NCBI GenBank assembly: GCA_950097015.1
Contig: CATNEN010000001.1
Location: forward strand, 341,501-405,500
Direction: 5' to 3'
DNA: 64,000 nucleotides
Origin: Macrostomum hystrix
Lineage: Eukaryota; Platyhelminthes; Macrostomidae
Of the stretch, positions 44,746 to 57,305 are shown piece by piece. The notes beneath the pieces are model-generated. The model was not told where the DNA came from and ran no database searches. It saw only the letters and a list, made by a program, of their open reading frames with translations. A program made the position numbers and the translations under genes. Numbering within the stretch: position 1 is the first letter of the stretch; every line of letters begins with the position of its first letter.

Positions 44746-45171
44746 CTGAAAGAGCGCATGACAGAACGAAAGTGACACAGATACAGCGAGGAGAAGTCAC
44801 AGATGATGAGTTGTGTTGAGTACTGTAGGCTCGATTGGGAGATAAATTGATCTGCAGAGTGACAAGTGCCACAACTAAGTGTCAGTCAGAGCGATTTCGC
44901 ATAGAGAGATTGATTTTTTGAGACCTCGAGGTAAAAGTAGGATGTTTTGTGTATCCCAAGTGATAGCTAAAGTCAATACAAAATGACATCAACATTGTGC
45001 GTACACTTAGCTGAGTCACGATTCTCTGACATGCAAAGGTAGATCTGAGCTTCATTAGAATGTTTTTGAGCTTAAGAAAATGACATGCTCTCATCACAGC
45101 TTATCAATCATTTAACAATGTCCTGTTTGCTCACGAGCAAAGTAACTGTTCATTTACGACTGGTTGCATCG

Positions 45172-46260
45172 ATTCAGCATCAAACTACGTCTATAGAGCA
45201 TCAAACTAAGTCGATAGAGCATCGAACTAAGTCGATAGAGTATCAAACTAAGTCGATAAAGCATCAAACTAAGTCGATAGAGCATCAAACTAAGTCGATA
45301 GAGCATCGAACTAAGTCGATAGAGTATCAAACTAAGTCGATAAAGCATCAAACTAAGTCGATAGAGCATCAAACTAAGTCGATAAAGCATCAAACTAAGT
45401 CGATAGAGCATCAAACTAAGTCGATAAAGCATCAAACTAAGTCGATAGAGCATCAAACTAAGTCGATAAAGCATCAAACTAAGTCGATAGAGTATCAAAC
45501 TAAGTCGATAGAGTATCAAACTAAGTCGATAGAGCATCAAACTAAGTCGATAGAGCATCAAACTAAGTCGATAGAGCATCAAACTAAGTCGATAGAGCAT
45601 CAAACTAAGTCGATAGAGCATCGAACTAAGTCGATAGAGTATCAAACTAAGTCGATAAAGCATCAAACTAAGTCGATAGAGCATCAAACTAAGTCGATAA
45701 AGCATCAAACTAAGTCGATAGAGCATCAAACTAAGTCGATAAAGCATCAAACTAAGTCGATAGAGCATCAAACTAAGTCGATAGAGTATCAAACTAAGTC
45801 GATAGAGTATCAAACTAAGTCGATAGAGTATCAAACTAAGTCGATAGAGCATCAAACTAAGTCGATAGAGAATCAAACTAAGTCGATAGAGCATCAAACT
45901 AAGTCGATAAAGCATCAAACTACGTCGATAGAGCATCAAACTAAGTCGATAGAGCATCAAACCAAGTCGATAGAGCATCAAACTAAGTCGATAGAGCATC
46001 AAACTAAGTCGATAGAGCATCAAACTAAGTCGATAGAGCATCAAACTACGTCGATAGAGCATCAAACTAAGTCGATAGAGCATCAAACTACGTCGATAGA
46101 GCATCAAACTAAGTCGATAGAGCATCAAACTAAGTCGATAGAGCATCAAACTAAGTCGATAGAGCATCAAACTAAGTCGATAGAGCATCAAACTAAGTCG
46201 ATAGAGCATCAAACTAAGTCGATAGAGCATCAAACTACGTCGATAGAGCATCAAACTACA
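45172..46260. repeat. 21-bp minisatellite array
   Basis: About 52 copies of ATCAAACTAAGTCGATAGAGC. Variants are GATAAAGC, AGAGTATC, ATCGAAC and CTACGTC. Unit length is a multiple of three, so frames on both strands stay open (KSIEHQT and SLMLYRL repeats). The plus frame does start at ATG, but there is no other evidence for a gene. Confidence 0.97.
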
Positions 46261-47389
46261 GCACATTTGAGCACATTTCTGTTTCAGATCCCAAGTCTCA
46301 AGCAACCAAAACATTTTCTGCTGTCTCTCGGAAAATGTGATAAAGAGGGAAGATGATAGACTAAAAAAGACAAAGCCTGCAATGTCTGACGCTCAGTTAA
46401 AATATAGTGTTCTCAAGCTAAGAACCTGCTCTATGTTATAAACTTGCTGTTTGAGTTCTATTTGTTTTTAAGATAATGGCTTGTGGCAATTAACACAGAC
46501 AATATCATTTGTAATATATTTACTAATAGCCTTTAAATGTTAGAACAAAAGCTAACTTTAATATAATATACTATTCTGAAAAATTGTAAACACTAATTAT
46601 AAAGTTCGCATGAATAACATTAAAAAACTAGTTAATAGTAAAAAAGTTTTGTCAAATAAAGTAACTATCAGTTTTTCAAACAGAGAGAAAACTAGCTTTG
46701 GCAGGAACGTTGAAAATTAGTTTTCTATAATTGGGCATTCATGATGTAATTGAACGGAATGTGCAGAAATAGAAAGGATAAGCTTAATCGATTTCTTTAA
46801 AAATTCCGATCGAATTTAGGCACAAAGATTATTATAAGACAACAGAAACTACAATGAATGCCAGTTTACAGAAATACGAATATTATAAGTTAGAATTTTC
46901 TGTTTAAAGCCAATTACGAGGATACAAAATAAACTAAAAAGGGATCCGAAATAAACAGGAAATCAAGTCGCCAAAAACAGTAAGAAAATGTCAATTGGTG
47001 CTTATAGGAACACATTAATTTGATACACAAAAATGTTATGGCAATGTACTGTGACCGCAGATTTGCTACAAACTTTGATGCGCTCATCAACTTACAGATG
47101 ATATGCAATTATAATAATGATGCTAAAACTATTGAAACTCTAACAAAAACTATATTTAAAATGATATGAATATAATCTACAAAAAAACCTGACGCAGTAT
47201 CCAGTTCGCACCGATGCTGCAAAATTCTTTAAAATAGTAAATTACCGCTGAGTGATTAACCATAATTCTGAGCAAAAACAGCAGTTAATAATAGCTTGCA
47301 GGTAAGAACGGGTCAATATTTCAATGAATTTCAATGAGAATTGTCTGTGACATGTTTCGTACAGTTGAAACTCATATTTGTTGGTAGCG
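46261..47389. other. gene-free AT-rich stretch
   Basis: No supported coding region or repeat family. Confidence 0.3.
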
Positions 47390-47455
47390 GCAGATTCCAA
47401 AGTCCACGGACAACACAGCTGTACACAGCCTTTGTAGCGCCGAGCAATCTCAATG
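47390..47455 (+). mobile_element. SINE family B, short fragment
   Basis: AGTCCACGGAC-ACACAGCTGTACACAG matches the reverse complement of the AGCTGTTCAGTCCATGGACT region of family B, flanked by GGCAGATTCC on one side and GAGCAATCTCAATGCG on the other. Confidence 0.5.
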
Positions 47456-47637
47456 CGATTAAATTTACATGTGGCTTAACTTTGCAAAATGTAATTTTCA
47501 CCTTCTACATATTTCCCAGGTGAGGGTCTACTTTGATCAGTAGTATGCTATGATTTGATTCAGTATGCAGTTAGTCAAATTAATTATCCCAAGAGCAGGA
47601 ACAGACACCCCTCAGCACCTGTCAGTAACTTGTGTTG

Positions 47638-50600
47638 CTAAGCAGCCGCGCTGCTAGCAGCTCGCAGGCCATCGTACATCTTCTGGAAGTCGTCGCGGAA
47701 CCTGGCCCTCAGATCCGGCCTGCGCGATTTGAAAGTCGGCGTCAGCAGGCCGTTCTCAACTGAGAACTGCTCAGCGTGCAGCTTGATGTCTTTGCACAGC
47801 TCAAAGCCTTTAAGTCCGTTCTCGCGACCGATGCGGTTCAGGTCTTCTAAGATGGCGCGTTTCAGAGGGCCGTCAGCGTCGCGGCAGAGGGCCTCCAGGT
47901 CCTGCGGCAGACCGCGAGACTTGGCCCACGGCAGCACCACCTCGGGATCGGGCACCACGATGCCGAGGACGTAGATCTGAGGGAATTCGGCGAGGGCAAA
48001 TGTACTTTTAGCTCTTGTTGAAGTGCAGCACTTCATTTAGACTTCAAACACATAACACTCGTCGATTAGTCTAAAAGTACATCAGACAGGTGCGAAACAC
48101 TCGCTGAGCAGTCTAAAAGTACATCCGGCAGGTTCAGCTCACCTCCAGAGAGTCGCCGTCGACAAAAATCTGCGCCACAAACTGGGACCGGCTCAGCAGC
48201 TGCTCAATCTTCTCCGGAGCCACGTACTCTCCCTGAGCCAGTTTGAACAGGTGCTTCCTCCTGTCCACAATCTTCAGGCAGCCGTTCTCCGTCCACTCGC
48301 CGATGTCACCGGTGTGCAGCCAGTTGTCGGCTTCCAGCACCTCGGCAGTTTTGTCCTCCATTCGGAAGTAGCCGGTGAACACGTTGGCGCCGCGGACGCA
48401 CACCTCGCCGCGACCGTCAGCAGCGTTGAGGCCCATCTCGGGAACGTCCACCAGCTTGACATGGTTGCACGGTATCGGAGCTCCGACGTGGCCGAGGCCA
48501 ACCTCGCCCGGCAGGGTGACGGTGACAGCCGCTGTGGCTTCAGTCTGGCCGTAGCCTTCGAATACCGGACAGCCGAATGCAGCCCGAATGAACTGCATCA
48601 CCTTGGCACCGATGGGAGCAGAGCCTGAAAATTTACCGAGTGATTAGCTCATGAGCAAGTGTAACTAAGTCAGTAAATTATAAAAACTACGTCGATCGAG
48701 CACAAAATATGGCAATACATCATAAAACCACGTCCATGCTGACCATACATAATACGTAATCTACGTAACTACGTAATCAAAATAAAACCATGCATTATAC
48801 TACGTCCATACATCAAACTACATCATCAACTACGTCATCAAACTACGTACAAGCATCAAAATAAGTCATCAAACTACGTCCAAGCATCAAAATAAGTCAT
48901 TAAACTACGTCCAAGCATCAAACTAAGTCATCAAACTGCGTCCAAGCATCAAACTAAGTCATCAAACTAAGTCATCAAACTACGTACAAGCATCAAAATA
49001 AGTCATCAAACTACGTACAAGCATCAAAATAAGTCATCAAACTACGTACAAGCATCAAAATAAGTCATCAAACTACGTCCAAGCATCAAACTAAGTCATC
49101 AAACTAAGTCATCAAACTACGTACAAGCATCAAACTAAGTCATCAAACTACGTACAAGCATCAAACTAAGTCATCAAACTACGTCCAAGCATCAAAATAA
49201 GTCATCAAACTACGTCCAAGCATCAAACTAAGTCATCAAACTACATACAAGCATCAAAATAAGTCATCAAACTACGTACAAGCATCAAAATAAGTCATCA
49301 AACTACGTCCAAGCATCAAACTAAGTCATCAAACTACGTCCAAGCATCAAACTAAGTCATCAAACTACATACAAGCATCAAAATAAGTCATCAAACTACA
49401 TACAAGCATCAAAATAAGTCATCAAACTACGTCCAAGCATCAAACTAAGTCATCAAACTACGTCCAAGCATCAAACTAAGTCATCAAACTACGTACAAGC
49501 ATCAAAATAAGTCATCAAACTACGTCCAAGCATCAAACTAAGTCATCAAACTACATACAAGCATCAAAATAAGTCATCAAACTACGTACAAGCATCAAAA
49601 TAAGTCATCAAACTACGTACAAGCATCAAAATAAGTCATCAAACTACGTACAAGCATCAAAATAAGTCATCAAACCACGTCCAAGCATCAAAATAAGTCA
49701 TCAAACTACGTACAAGCATCAAAATAAGTCATCAAACCATGTCCAAGCATCAAAATAAGTCATCAAACTACGTACAAGCATCAAAATAAGTCATCAAACC
49801 ATGTCCAAGCATCAAAATAAGTCATCAAACCACGTCCAAGCATCAAAATAAGTCATCAAACTACGTACAAGCATCAAAATAAGTCATCAAACCATGTCCA
49901 AGCATCAAAATAAGTCATCAAACTACGTACAAGCATCAAAATAAGTCATCAAACTACGTACAAGCATCAAAATAAGTCATCAAACTACGTACAAGCATCA
50001 AAATAAGTCATCAAACTACGTCCAAGCATCAAAATAAGTCATCAAACTACGTACAAGCATCAAAATAAGTCATCAAACCACGTCCAAGCATCAAAATAAG
50101 TCATCAAACTACGTACAAGCATCAAAATAAGTCATCAAACTACGTCCAAGCATCAAAATAAGTCATCAAACTACGTACAAGCATCAAACTACGTCATCAA
50201 TCTACACAAGCATCAAACTACGTCATTAAACTAAGTACAAGCATCAAACTACGTCATTAAACTAAGTACAAGCATCAAAATAAGTCATCAAACTACGTAC
50301 AAGCATCAAACTACGTCATCAATCTACACAAGCATCAAACTACGTCATTAAACTAAGTACAAGCATCAAACTACGTCATTAAACTACGTCCAAGCATCAA
50401 AATAAGTCATCAAACTACGTACAAGCATCAAACTACGTCATCAATCTACACAAGCATCAAACTACGTCATTAAACTAAGTACAAGCATCAAACTACGTCA
50501 TTAAACTAAGTACAAGCATCAAACTACGTCATTAAACTAAGTACAAGCATCAAACTACGTCATTAAACTACGTCCAAGCATCAAAATAAGTCATCAAACT

Positions 50601-53600
50601 ACGTACAAGCATCAAAATAAGTCATCAAACTACGTCCAAGCATCAAACTAAGTCATCAAACTACATACAAGCATCAAAATAAGTCATCAAACTACGTACA
50701 AGCATCAAAATAAGTCATCAAACTACGTACAAGCATCAAAATAAGTCATTAAACTACGTACAAGCATCAAAATAAGTCATCAAACTACGTACAAGCATCA
50801 AAATAAGTCATTAAACTACGTACAAGCATCAAAATAAGTCATTAAACTACGTACAAGCATCAAAATAAGTCATCAAACTACGTACAAGCATCAAAATAAG
50901 TCATCAAACTACGTACAAGCATCAAAATAAGTCATCAAACTACGTACAAGCATCAAAATAAGTCATCAAACTACGTACAAGCATCAAAATAAGTCATCAA
51001 ACTACGTCCATGCACCATCCATAAAGTACGATGACACATTGACAAGTAAGTCAAATAATCGAATCAAATCAACAAATTGAAATAAATCAAATTAAATCAT
51101 CAAATGCATAATCAAATTACAAAAAACTTCGTCAATACATCATCAACCTTCGTCAATACATCATCAACCATCGTCAATACATCATCAACCATCGTCAATA
51201 CATCATCAACCATCGTCAATACATCATCAACCTTCGTCAATACATCATCAACTTTCGTCAATACATCATCAACCATCGTCAATACATCATCAACCTTTGT
51301 CATACAATCATTAAACAACTAGAATCCATTTACTCACCGGTAATAACAACTCGAACCCGTCCACCAGTGAGCTGATGTACTCGGGAAAACACCAGCTTGT
51401 CCCACATTGTGTCCCGTCGAATGACACCTTTTTCGAGCATCTTTGTCTTTCGATCTACAGCAATCTCCAACAGCTTAGACTTGATGACACTGCCAGACAC
51501 TCCAGCCAGGACTCTGTCGTACAGGCGATTCAGAAGTCGCGGCACAGTGCAGAAGAGAGTCGGGCGAAGGACTTGCATATCCTCCAGTAGCTGGCGCACA
51601 TCGCCACGAAAGAAACCGACCCGCATGCCATTTAGGAAGCACATGGTGATGGCGCATCGCTCAAACATGTGAGCCAGGGGCAGGTAGGACAGGTAGGTGT
51701 CTTCAGGACTAAGAGGCGGCAGCACCTATTTGTAATTCAATCGATTTTGATCATTAATAATGCGAGCAATCTTATTCATGCAAGAAAACAACATTTAGCA
51801 CCAACAGAAATGACAAATACACATGAAGTACCTGAGTAGCGTTGGTCTTGTCCAGCAGGATAACACTATACACACCAGCCATGTTGCTCATGATGTTCCT
51901 GTGAGTCAGTTGGACGCCCTTGGGCACACCTATTGAATTGTTACAAGCAATAAATCATTAGCACTGACACTCCTTTAAGCCAGTTCCGAAGCCAGACATC
52001 GCGAATCTCACCTGTGGTGCCGCTGGTGTAACACAATGTCGCCAGGTCGTCAGGTCCTGGTGGATCAACCTGAGCCAGGTTCTTCCGACCCCATTCGACC
52101 AGTTCGGACCAGCCATGCAGCTCTACACCGGCTTCCTGAGCCTCCTTCAGCAGCTCGGCCTTTGGACTCGAGCCCATGAGAACCACGTGACGAAAGGCGG
52201 GAGCCTCCGACTTGCACTGCAGCAGATTGCGAGCTTTGGCCTCCGAGTCAACCACAACCACTCTAGAGCCAGTCTGGCTGAGGATATGGCTGCAAGCCTC
52301 CGTGCCCAGCGTGTCGTACAGCGGCACCAGGACCAGCGAGAACTGGTTGCTGGCCAGCTCAGTGAGCACCCACTCTACTCGGTTCTGAGCATAGATGCCC
52401 ACGAATTCGCCTCGCGAGAGACCCAGCTTGGCGGTGAGGGCGCTGCCCAGCTCCCTGGCCTGGTCGTACACCTGCTGATAGGTGATCCACTCGTAAGGAC
52501 CGTCTCCTGTGCGCCTGCCCAAGCAGGGCCCGTTGCCCGACTGCCGGATGCCTCGAAGGAAGCCGTCGTGCAGCGTTTTCGCGTCCTCGAACCAGAACTC
52601 GAGAATGTCCGACGTGTCAGAGAACGGCCAGCAGCGGGACCCGTCCTGTAGTTTTTTGGGGAGAAATGTCTTTTGACTTTTGGTTCGGACGACCGCCACC
52701 TTATTTTTAACAAGTTACCTCAAGCTAAAATATATTAAAGTGTCTTGCTCAATGAACATTCCTTCGTTGAGATTGAAATTCAAACCTGTTGTTCCGTAAC
52801 CTGAAGCACTTACCGCACCAGCCTTACAAGCCTTTCTGTGTATGCATTCCCCATTAAACTATCTCATTAGAACCTTAAAAATGAAGAGTCGCTGCCAAAA
52901 ATGTGCAAATGGAACCTGCACTGAAGTTTTTTATGTCTATAATAAGATTGAGTGCGCGTGTAGTTGGGGGGTAGAAGTGTACTGCTCAAGTCGCGCGATA
53001 TGCAGTCTTCTTTTGCGAACTTAAGTTGTTTGCATTTCTACAAAGTGAACTCGCTTTAAAGTACTGCACTATAGCAGCAATTGTTGGCTAAATGCTCAAT
53101 AAATTATTGGTTAAGTATTAAACATTTTCACTTTCAATTTACACAAATCCAATATTCAAATTAGACAAATGCAAATCCAATTTAGACAGCTCAGACATTC
53201 GATTTAAAAAGTGATTATTTTATTTAGACACTTCCTCGTCTTGTACTTTTCTGTCTATGGTAAAATCTCGTTAGTTCTGATACAAAACTCACATTCAGAT
53301 TAGATAGTCGACATTCTAGGAATTCGAAAATGTGTTGTAGTTAGCCTACGCGTGTTGAAACGAGGTTGAAACTAACGGCAGCCCGCCCGTCGCTGTTGTC
53401 TATGGTCGAATTCTATAGATATGCACAGCGGGCGGTCCGTGAAGTACTGTACAGTACTCCAGCATTGGTTTTATTTAATCACACCGAGATAACATACTCT
53501 CAATGCCTATTAATAATTTATCTACAATAGTATAGTATTAGTAATAAAGTTTATTATACGAGTAGAACTAAAGCTATGATTCAGCAGAATTTTTGTCTTT

Positions 53601-55735
53601 GTCGAACAAGGCAATCTAACCTACCTACCTACCCTGTACATTTAGATAGACACCCAAAGTGGAATTTTTCTTCTGTGGGCCTAGAAGAGTCGAGACAAGA
53701 CCGATAAGAAATTGAGTTCCTATGTATAAGACCTGTACGTAGCTTTCGTAAAAGTGCGCGAATGCGTGTTTAAAGATAAAAATAGCTGAAAGAATCGAAG
53801 GCAGTGAAATGAAGCCTTATAAAATAGCAACTTACTGGCAAGACTCTGGACTGAACCGGGTAATGCTGAAATGTGCCCGGCTTCTGTCTTCGTTGAGTAG
53901 ACGATTTGCCATTATTCAAACTATTATTACTAGCAGTGGTTGTGTCACCATCGCGTCCAGTCGAGTATTGACCGGTTGAATTCAAATTGCCCATTTGTGT
54001 TTTTGAAGGATTAATAATAAAAGATTCGGATTGTTGAATGTTTAGTTAGTTTCGACAACGATGTGGCACTGTGTATGAAAATTATAGAAGAATTTCAGCA
54101 ATAAATAAAGATTGGCTGGGGGGTTGGGGCAGAGAAATTAAGACCGGGTTTTAGACACAAAGTGAACCCCCTCAAATTTCAGTTCGCTCTTGTGTTGTTA
54201 GTCTAAGTGCGGGTGCGCCGCCACCACCCAATGTACATTATTTTAGCCACACACCCTGAATGTACATTCCGGCCCGCCCTCCGGCCAAGGCCAGGGCACC
54301 CGCCACCCCCTCATTTTCCCTTCCTCTCTCTCTCCCTCAAGTGAAGAATAATTTGTCTACGTCAAGCTTCTAAAGTGGCGGCGCCCCACCGCCCACAGAT
54401 TCGCATAACAGGCGGGTCAGCAGAGAGCCAAACCTCCTTAGAAGAATAAAAAAACGGCAGCTGCACACATCGTATAAATGCGCCTAGATATGGAAATGGA
54501 AGACTACGGGACGGACAATGGGCGATATTGAGCCCCTGTGCTCTTGTGCATGTTGTCGATAAATGCGAGGAGACGCGTCTCTGAGACTTCAATTTAGCTA
54601 AGAACTGTACCGGTGCACAGACAATAGACTCAACATTTTCTTTATTACCAAAATTTAGATTGTAAAAATACCCACTCGTCTTAAGAGGAATGCAGAATAA
54701 AATAATGGGCCAGAAGCGAAACAATACACGATAAAGAGACCTCCCAACATGAACAGCACTACTTATTAGTTTTCTTCCATAGCTTGATTGTGCTCAACAA
54801 GATCCATCTCACCATCTCATATCGTTTGCTGCACTCTATACTAAACAACCAGTCCCTAAGTGCTTTTGTCAACATACCAACGAGTTCACACCATTAGCTA
54901 AGTATTTTCCAGCCTAAAAATAGCTCCAGTGATGAAGCTGAGCCTTCATTTTAAGTAGACGGGGTACTTCTAGATAACTTACAATCTCACCCTTCTCATT
55001 TCCAATCTCACCCTTCCTATTTTCAATCTCAACCTTCCAATGTCAAATCTCACCCTTCTCATTTCCAATCTCACCCTTCCTATTTTCAATCTCAACCTTC
55101 CAATGTCAAATCTCACCCTTCTCATTTCCAATCTCACCCTTCCAATTCGAAATCTCAACCTTCCAATTTGAAATCTCACCCTTCCCATTTGAAATCTCAC
55201 CCTTCTCATTTCCTATCTCACCCACCATTTTACCAATCTCACCCCTCTCATTTTCCGATCTCATTCTTCCTGTTACTATTCCATCCTGCCCATTTCCAAT
55301 CTCATCCTTTCTGTTTCCAATCCCATTTTTCCTATTTCCAATCCTAACCTTCCCGTTTCCAATCCCAGCCTTCTTGTTTCCAATCTCCTCATTTTATTTT
55401 TTAATCTCACTCTTCCCATTTCTAATCTTACCCTTCTCATTTCTAATCTCATTCTTCCTATTTCAATCATATCCCTCATCTCCCATCTCAACCTTCTTAT
55501 CTACTCTTATAGATGTCCCTAAATTGCTCAATTCAAACGGAACAAATCCCACGCACATTATATTTGAAACACTCACAGGTAAAACGCGCGACTGTTGCTG
55601 ATCTCCGCCTAGTAGGCTTAGCAGTGGCGTAGGACCGAATTGTTGAGTAGGACGACCGAGCCATCGATAGAACATTGTGCCGAAAATGACGGCTGCTGCT
55701 CCGGTGCCCAACGTGGCAATTGTACTGCTATCCAT
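47638..55735 (-). CDS. ACSL: long-chain acyl-CoA synthetase, ACSL1/5/6 type (six exons, membrane-anchored isoform)
   Basis: Exons on the minus strand: 55577-55735, 52012-52645, 51832-51929, 51338-51725, 48143-48624, 47638-47976. They total 2100 nt, 699 residues, the usual ACSL length. It activates long-chain fatty acids to acyl-CoA with ATP on ER or mitochondrial membranes. Residues 5-26 are a hydrophobic N-terminal anchor. Family landmarks: NGPCLGRR; IYAQNRVEWV; VPLYDTLG; the ATP-binding loop YTSGTTGVPKGV at 259-270, split by an intron; YLPLAHMFER; GYGQTEA at 450-456; TGDIGEW at 531-537; DRRK at 547-550; and the FACS signature FKLAQGEYVAPEKIE at 553-567. No key residue is missing. Intron 5 (48625-51337) is almost all minisatellite. 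An alternative first exon lies at 53836-53994. Confidence 0.92.
47977..48142 (-). other. ACSL last intron with inverted and direct short repeats
   Basis: 166-bp intron. AGTCTAAAAGTACATC occurs twice on the plus strand (near 48070 and 48110), each followed by an ACAGGT or GCAGGT word. A reverse-complement copy, ATGTACTTTTAG, lies near 48000. The intron could fold back on itself. Confidence 0.45.
48690..51020. repeat. 31-bp minisatellite in ACSL intron 5
   Basis: About 75 copies of a composite unit: CATCAAACTACGTACAAG followed by CATCAAAATAAGT. Variants are GTCCAAG, CATACAAG, CTAAGT and a cluster with CATCAATCTACACAAG near 50190-50470. The two half-units are themselves related (both begin CATCAAA), so the unit arose from a 13- to 18-bp ancestor. 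Confidence 0.95.
51120..51312. repeat. 21-bp minisatellite near ACSL exon 4
   Basis: About nine copies of ATCGTCAATACATCATCAACC, with CTTCGTC and CTTTCGTC variants. It lies 26 bp from the exon 4 donor site. Open frames on both strands are artefacts. Confidence 0.93.
52700..53835. other. ACSL intron between exon 2 and the alternative first exon
   Basis: No exon recognised. Contains a GC-rich inverted repeat near 53383-53440 and a perfect 16-bp palindrome, AGTACTGTACAGTACT, near 53443-53458. Repeated TTTAGACA and AATTTAGACA words lie near 53150-53230. A decayed DNA transposon is possible. Confidence 0.35.
53836..53994 (-). CDS. ACSL: alternative first coding exon of the ACSL gene, N-myristoylation-type start
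   Basis: 53 codons starting at ATG and ending in a GTAAGT donor at phase 0, the same phase as exon 1 at 55577-55735. The peptide starts MGNLNST, which fits the N-myristoylation rule (Gly2, Ser/Thr at position 6). It has no hydrophobic segment but has a basic QRRQK patch at 34-38. It ends in QSRVLP, the same six residues as the anchored exon but written with different codons at every position after Gln. Splicing to exon 2 (52645) would give a 699-residue isoform with a lipid anchor or a soluble start in place of the transmembrane anchor. Usage is inferred from the sequence alone. Confidence 0.7.
54000..54980. other. region between the two ACSL first exons, no gene seen
   Basis: Would include the promoter of the myristoyl-type exon. 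A GC-rich stretch with CCGCCACCACCC and CCGGCCCGCCCTCCGGCC at 54210-54320 is the most promoter-like part. The 120-codon minus-strand open frame at 54362-54724 has no recognisable domain. Confidence 0.35.
54985..55480. repeat. degenerate 21-bp pyrimidine-rich repeat
   Basis: About 23 units of the type AATCTCACCCTTCTCATTTCC. The left third is regular, the right part highly diverged (AATCCCAGCC, AATCTTACCC). It lies between the two ACSL first exons, next to the anchored one. Minus-strand open frames (RVRLEMR repeats) are artefacts. Confidence 0.9.
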
Positions 55736-56300
55736 TTTGTCTCTCAGCTTGAATAAATAATTAATTAAAATTCAATTTCTATCTATCAACAGTAACGAAT
55801 TGATTCTTAAACACCTGCGTAAGCGAGTCTAGTTTCCAAAGATCGCTATATTTATAATGGTCAATCGACTAGAAGCAATGCTACACACAGGCCTGTTAAG
55901 CTGATAAGATTATTAAATCTGATGCTAAGACTGGACTCTAAGCACGAGTTGCATTGGAACCGTTATGGCACGATGAGATTAAATTAAAAAAAAGCAGAGA
56001 ATTGATAAATGAGAGCCGGTCTGAAAGTTTTAAAGAAAAAAAATTTGGAACAATTTTCTTGCCGGCAGAAAAAGTCAAATGTGAGTCCTTTTTTATAGCG
56101 GTGTACATATGGAACCATAAAAATGTACGGTGTGGAAAATATACCTAGGAAAATATAGCTTAACCTAAAAAAACTTAACACAATGACATTGTTTATAAAC
56201 TAATACATTTTTATTTTTCCTGATTTCATGCTCACAAATATGTCATTATATTTTCTACAGAGATATATTTTATTTGTGTGATATTGATTTCTCAAATTTC
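55736..56300. other. upstream of ACSL anchored first exon
   Basis: AT-rich DNA expected to hold the 5' UTR and promoter. No element identified with confidence. Confidence 0.3.
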
Positions 56301-56309
56301 TTTAATCTC

Positions 56310-57305
56310 ACCAGATTCTAACAACTCAATCACCAGATTCTAACAGCTCAGTCACCAGATTCTAACAGCTCAATCACCAGATTCTAACAACTCAATCACC
56401 AGATTCTAACAGCTCAATCACCAGATTCTAACAGCTCAATCACCAGATTCTAACAGCTCAATCACCAGATTCTAACAGCTCAGTCACCAGATTCTAACAG
56501 CTCAATCACCAGATTCTAACAACTCAATCACCAGATTCTAACAGCTCAATCACCAGATTCTAACAGCTCAATCACCAGATTCTAACAGCTCAATCACCAG
56601 ATTCTAACAGCTCAATCACCAGATTCTAACAGCTCAATCACCAGATTCTAACAGCTCAGTCACCAGATTCTAACAGCTCAATCACCAGATTCTAACAGCT
56701 CAATCACCAGATTCTAACAGCTCAATCACCAGATTCTAACAACTCAATCACCAGATTCTAACAGCTCAATCACCAGATTCTAACAGCTCAATCACCAGAT
56801 TCTAACAGCTCAATCACCAGATTCTAACAGCTCAATCACCAGATTCTAACAGCTCAGTCACCAGATTCTAACAGCTCAATCACCAGATTCTAACAGCTCA
56901 ATCACCAGATTCTAACAACTCAATCACCAGATTCTAACAGCTCAATCACCAGATTCTAACAGCTCAATCACCAGATTCTAACAGCTCAATCACCAGATTC
57001 TAACAGCTCAATCACCAGATTCTAACAACTCAATCACCAGATTCTAACAGCTCAATCACCAGATTCTAACAGCTCAATCACCAGATTCTAACAGCTCAAT
57101 CACCAGATTCTAACAACTCAATCACCAGATTCTAACAGCTCAATCACCAGATTCTAACAGCTCAATCACCAGATTCTAACAGCTCAATCACCAGATTCTA
57201 ACAGCTCAATCACCAGATTCTAACAGCTCAATCACCAGATTCTAACAGCTCAATCACCAGATTCTAACAGCTCAATCACCAGATTCTAACAGCTCAATCA
57301 CCAGA
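56310..57305. repeat. 22-bp minisatellite, very homogeneous
   Basis: About 45 copies of a 22-bp unit joining CACCAGATTCTAAC and AGCTCAAT. Only two variants recur, AACTCAAT and AGCTCAGT. The low divergence implies recent expansion. Confidence 0.97.

Noticed and set aside
45085-46356. 423-codon ATG-started frame with KSIEHQT repeats and an equally long minus-strand frame
   Set aside because: Both strands are open because the 21-bp unit has no stop in these frames. No conserved domain, and the peptide variation follows the DNA variants.
48690-51020. Alternating units that look superficially like a CRISPR array
   Set aside because: The supposed spacers are themselves repeats of the same words, unit length is only 31 bp, and the array sits inside an animal gene's intron.
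51365-51400. Hammerhead-ribozyme-like CTGATG...GGAAAA words
   Set aside because: They fall within ACSL exon 4 coding sequence and lack the paired stems of a hammerhead.
54362-54724. 120-codon minus-strand open frame upstream of the alternative ACSL exon
   Set aside because: No domain, no splice signals fitting the ACSL gene, and composition like its surroundings.
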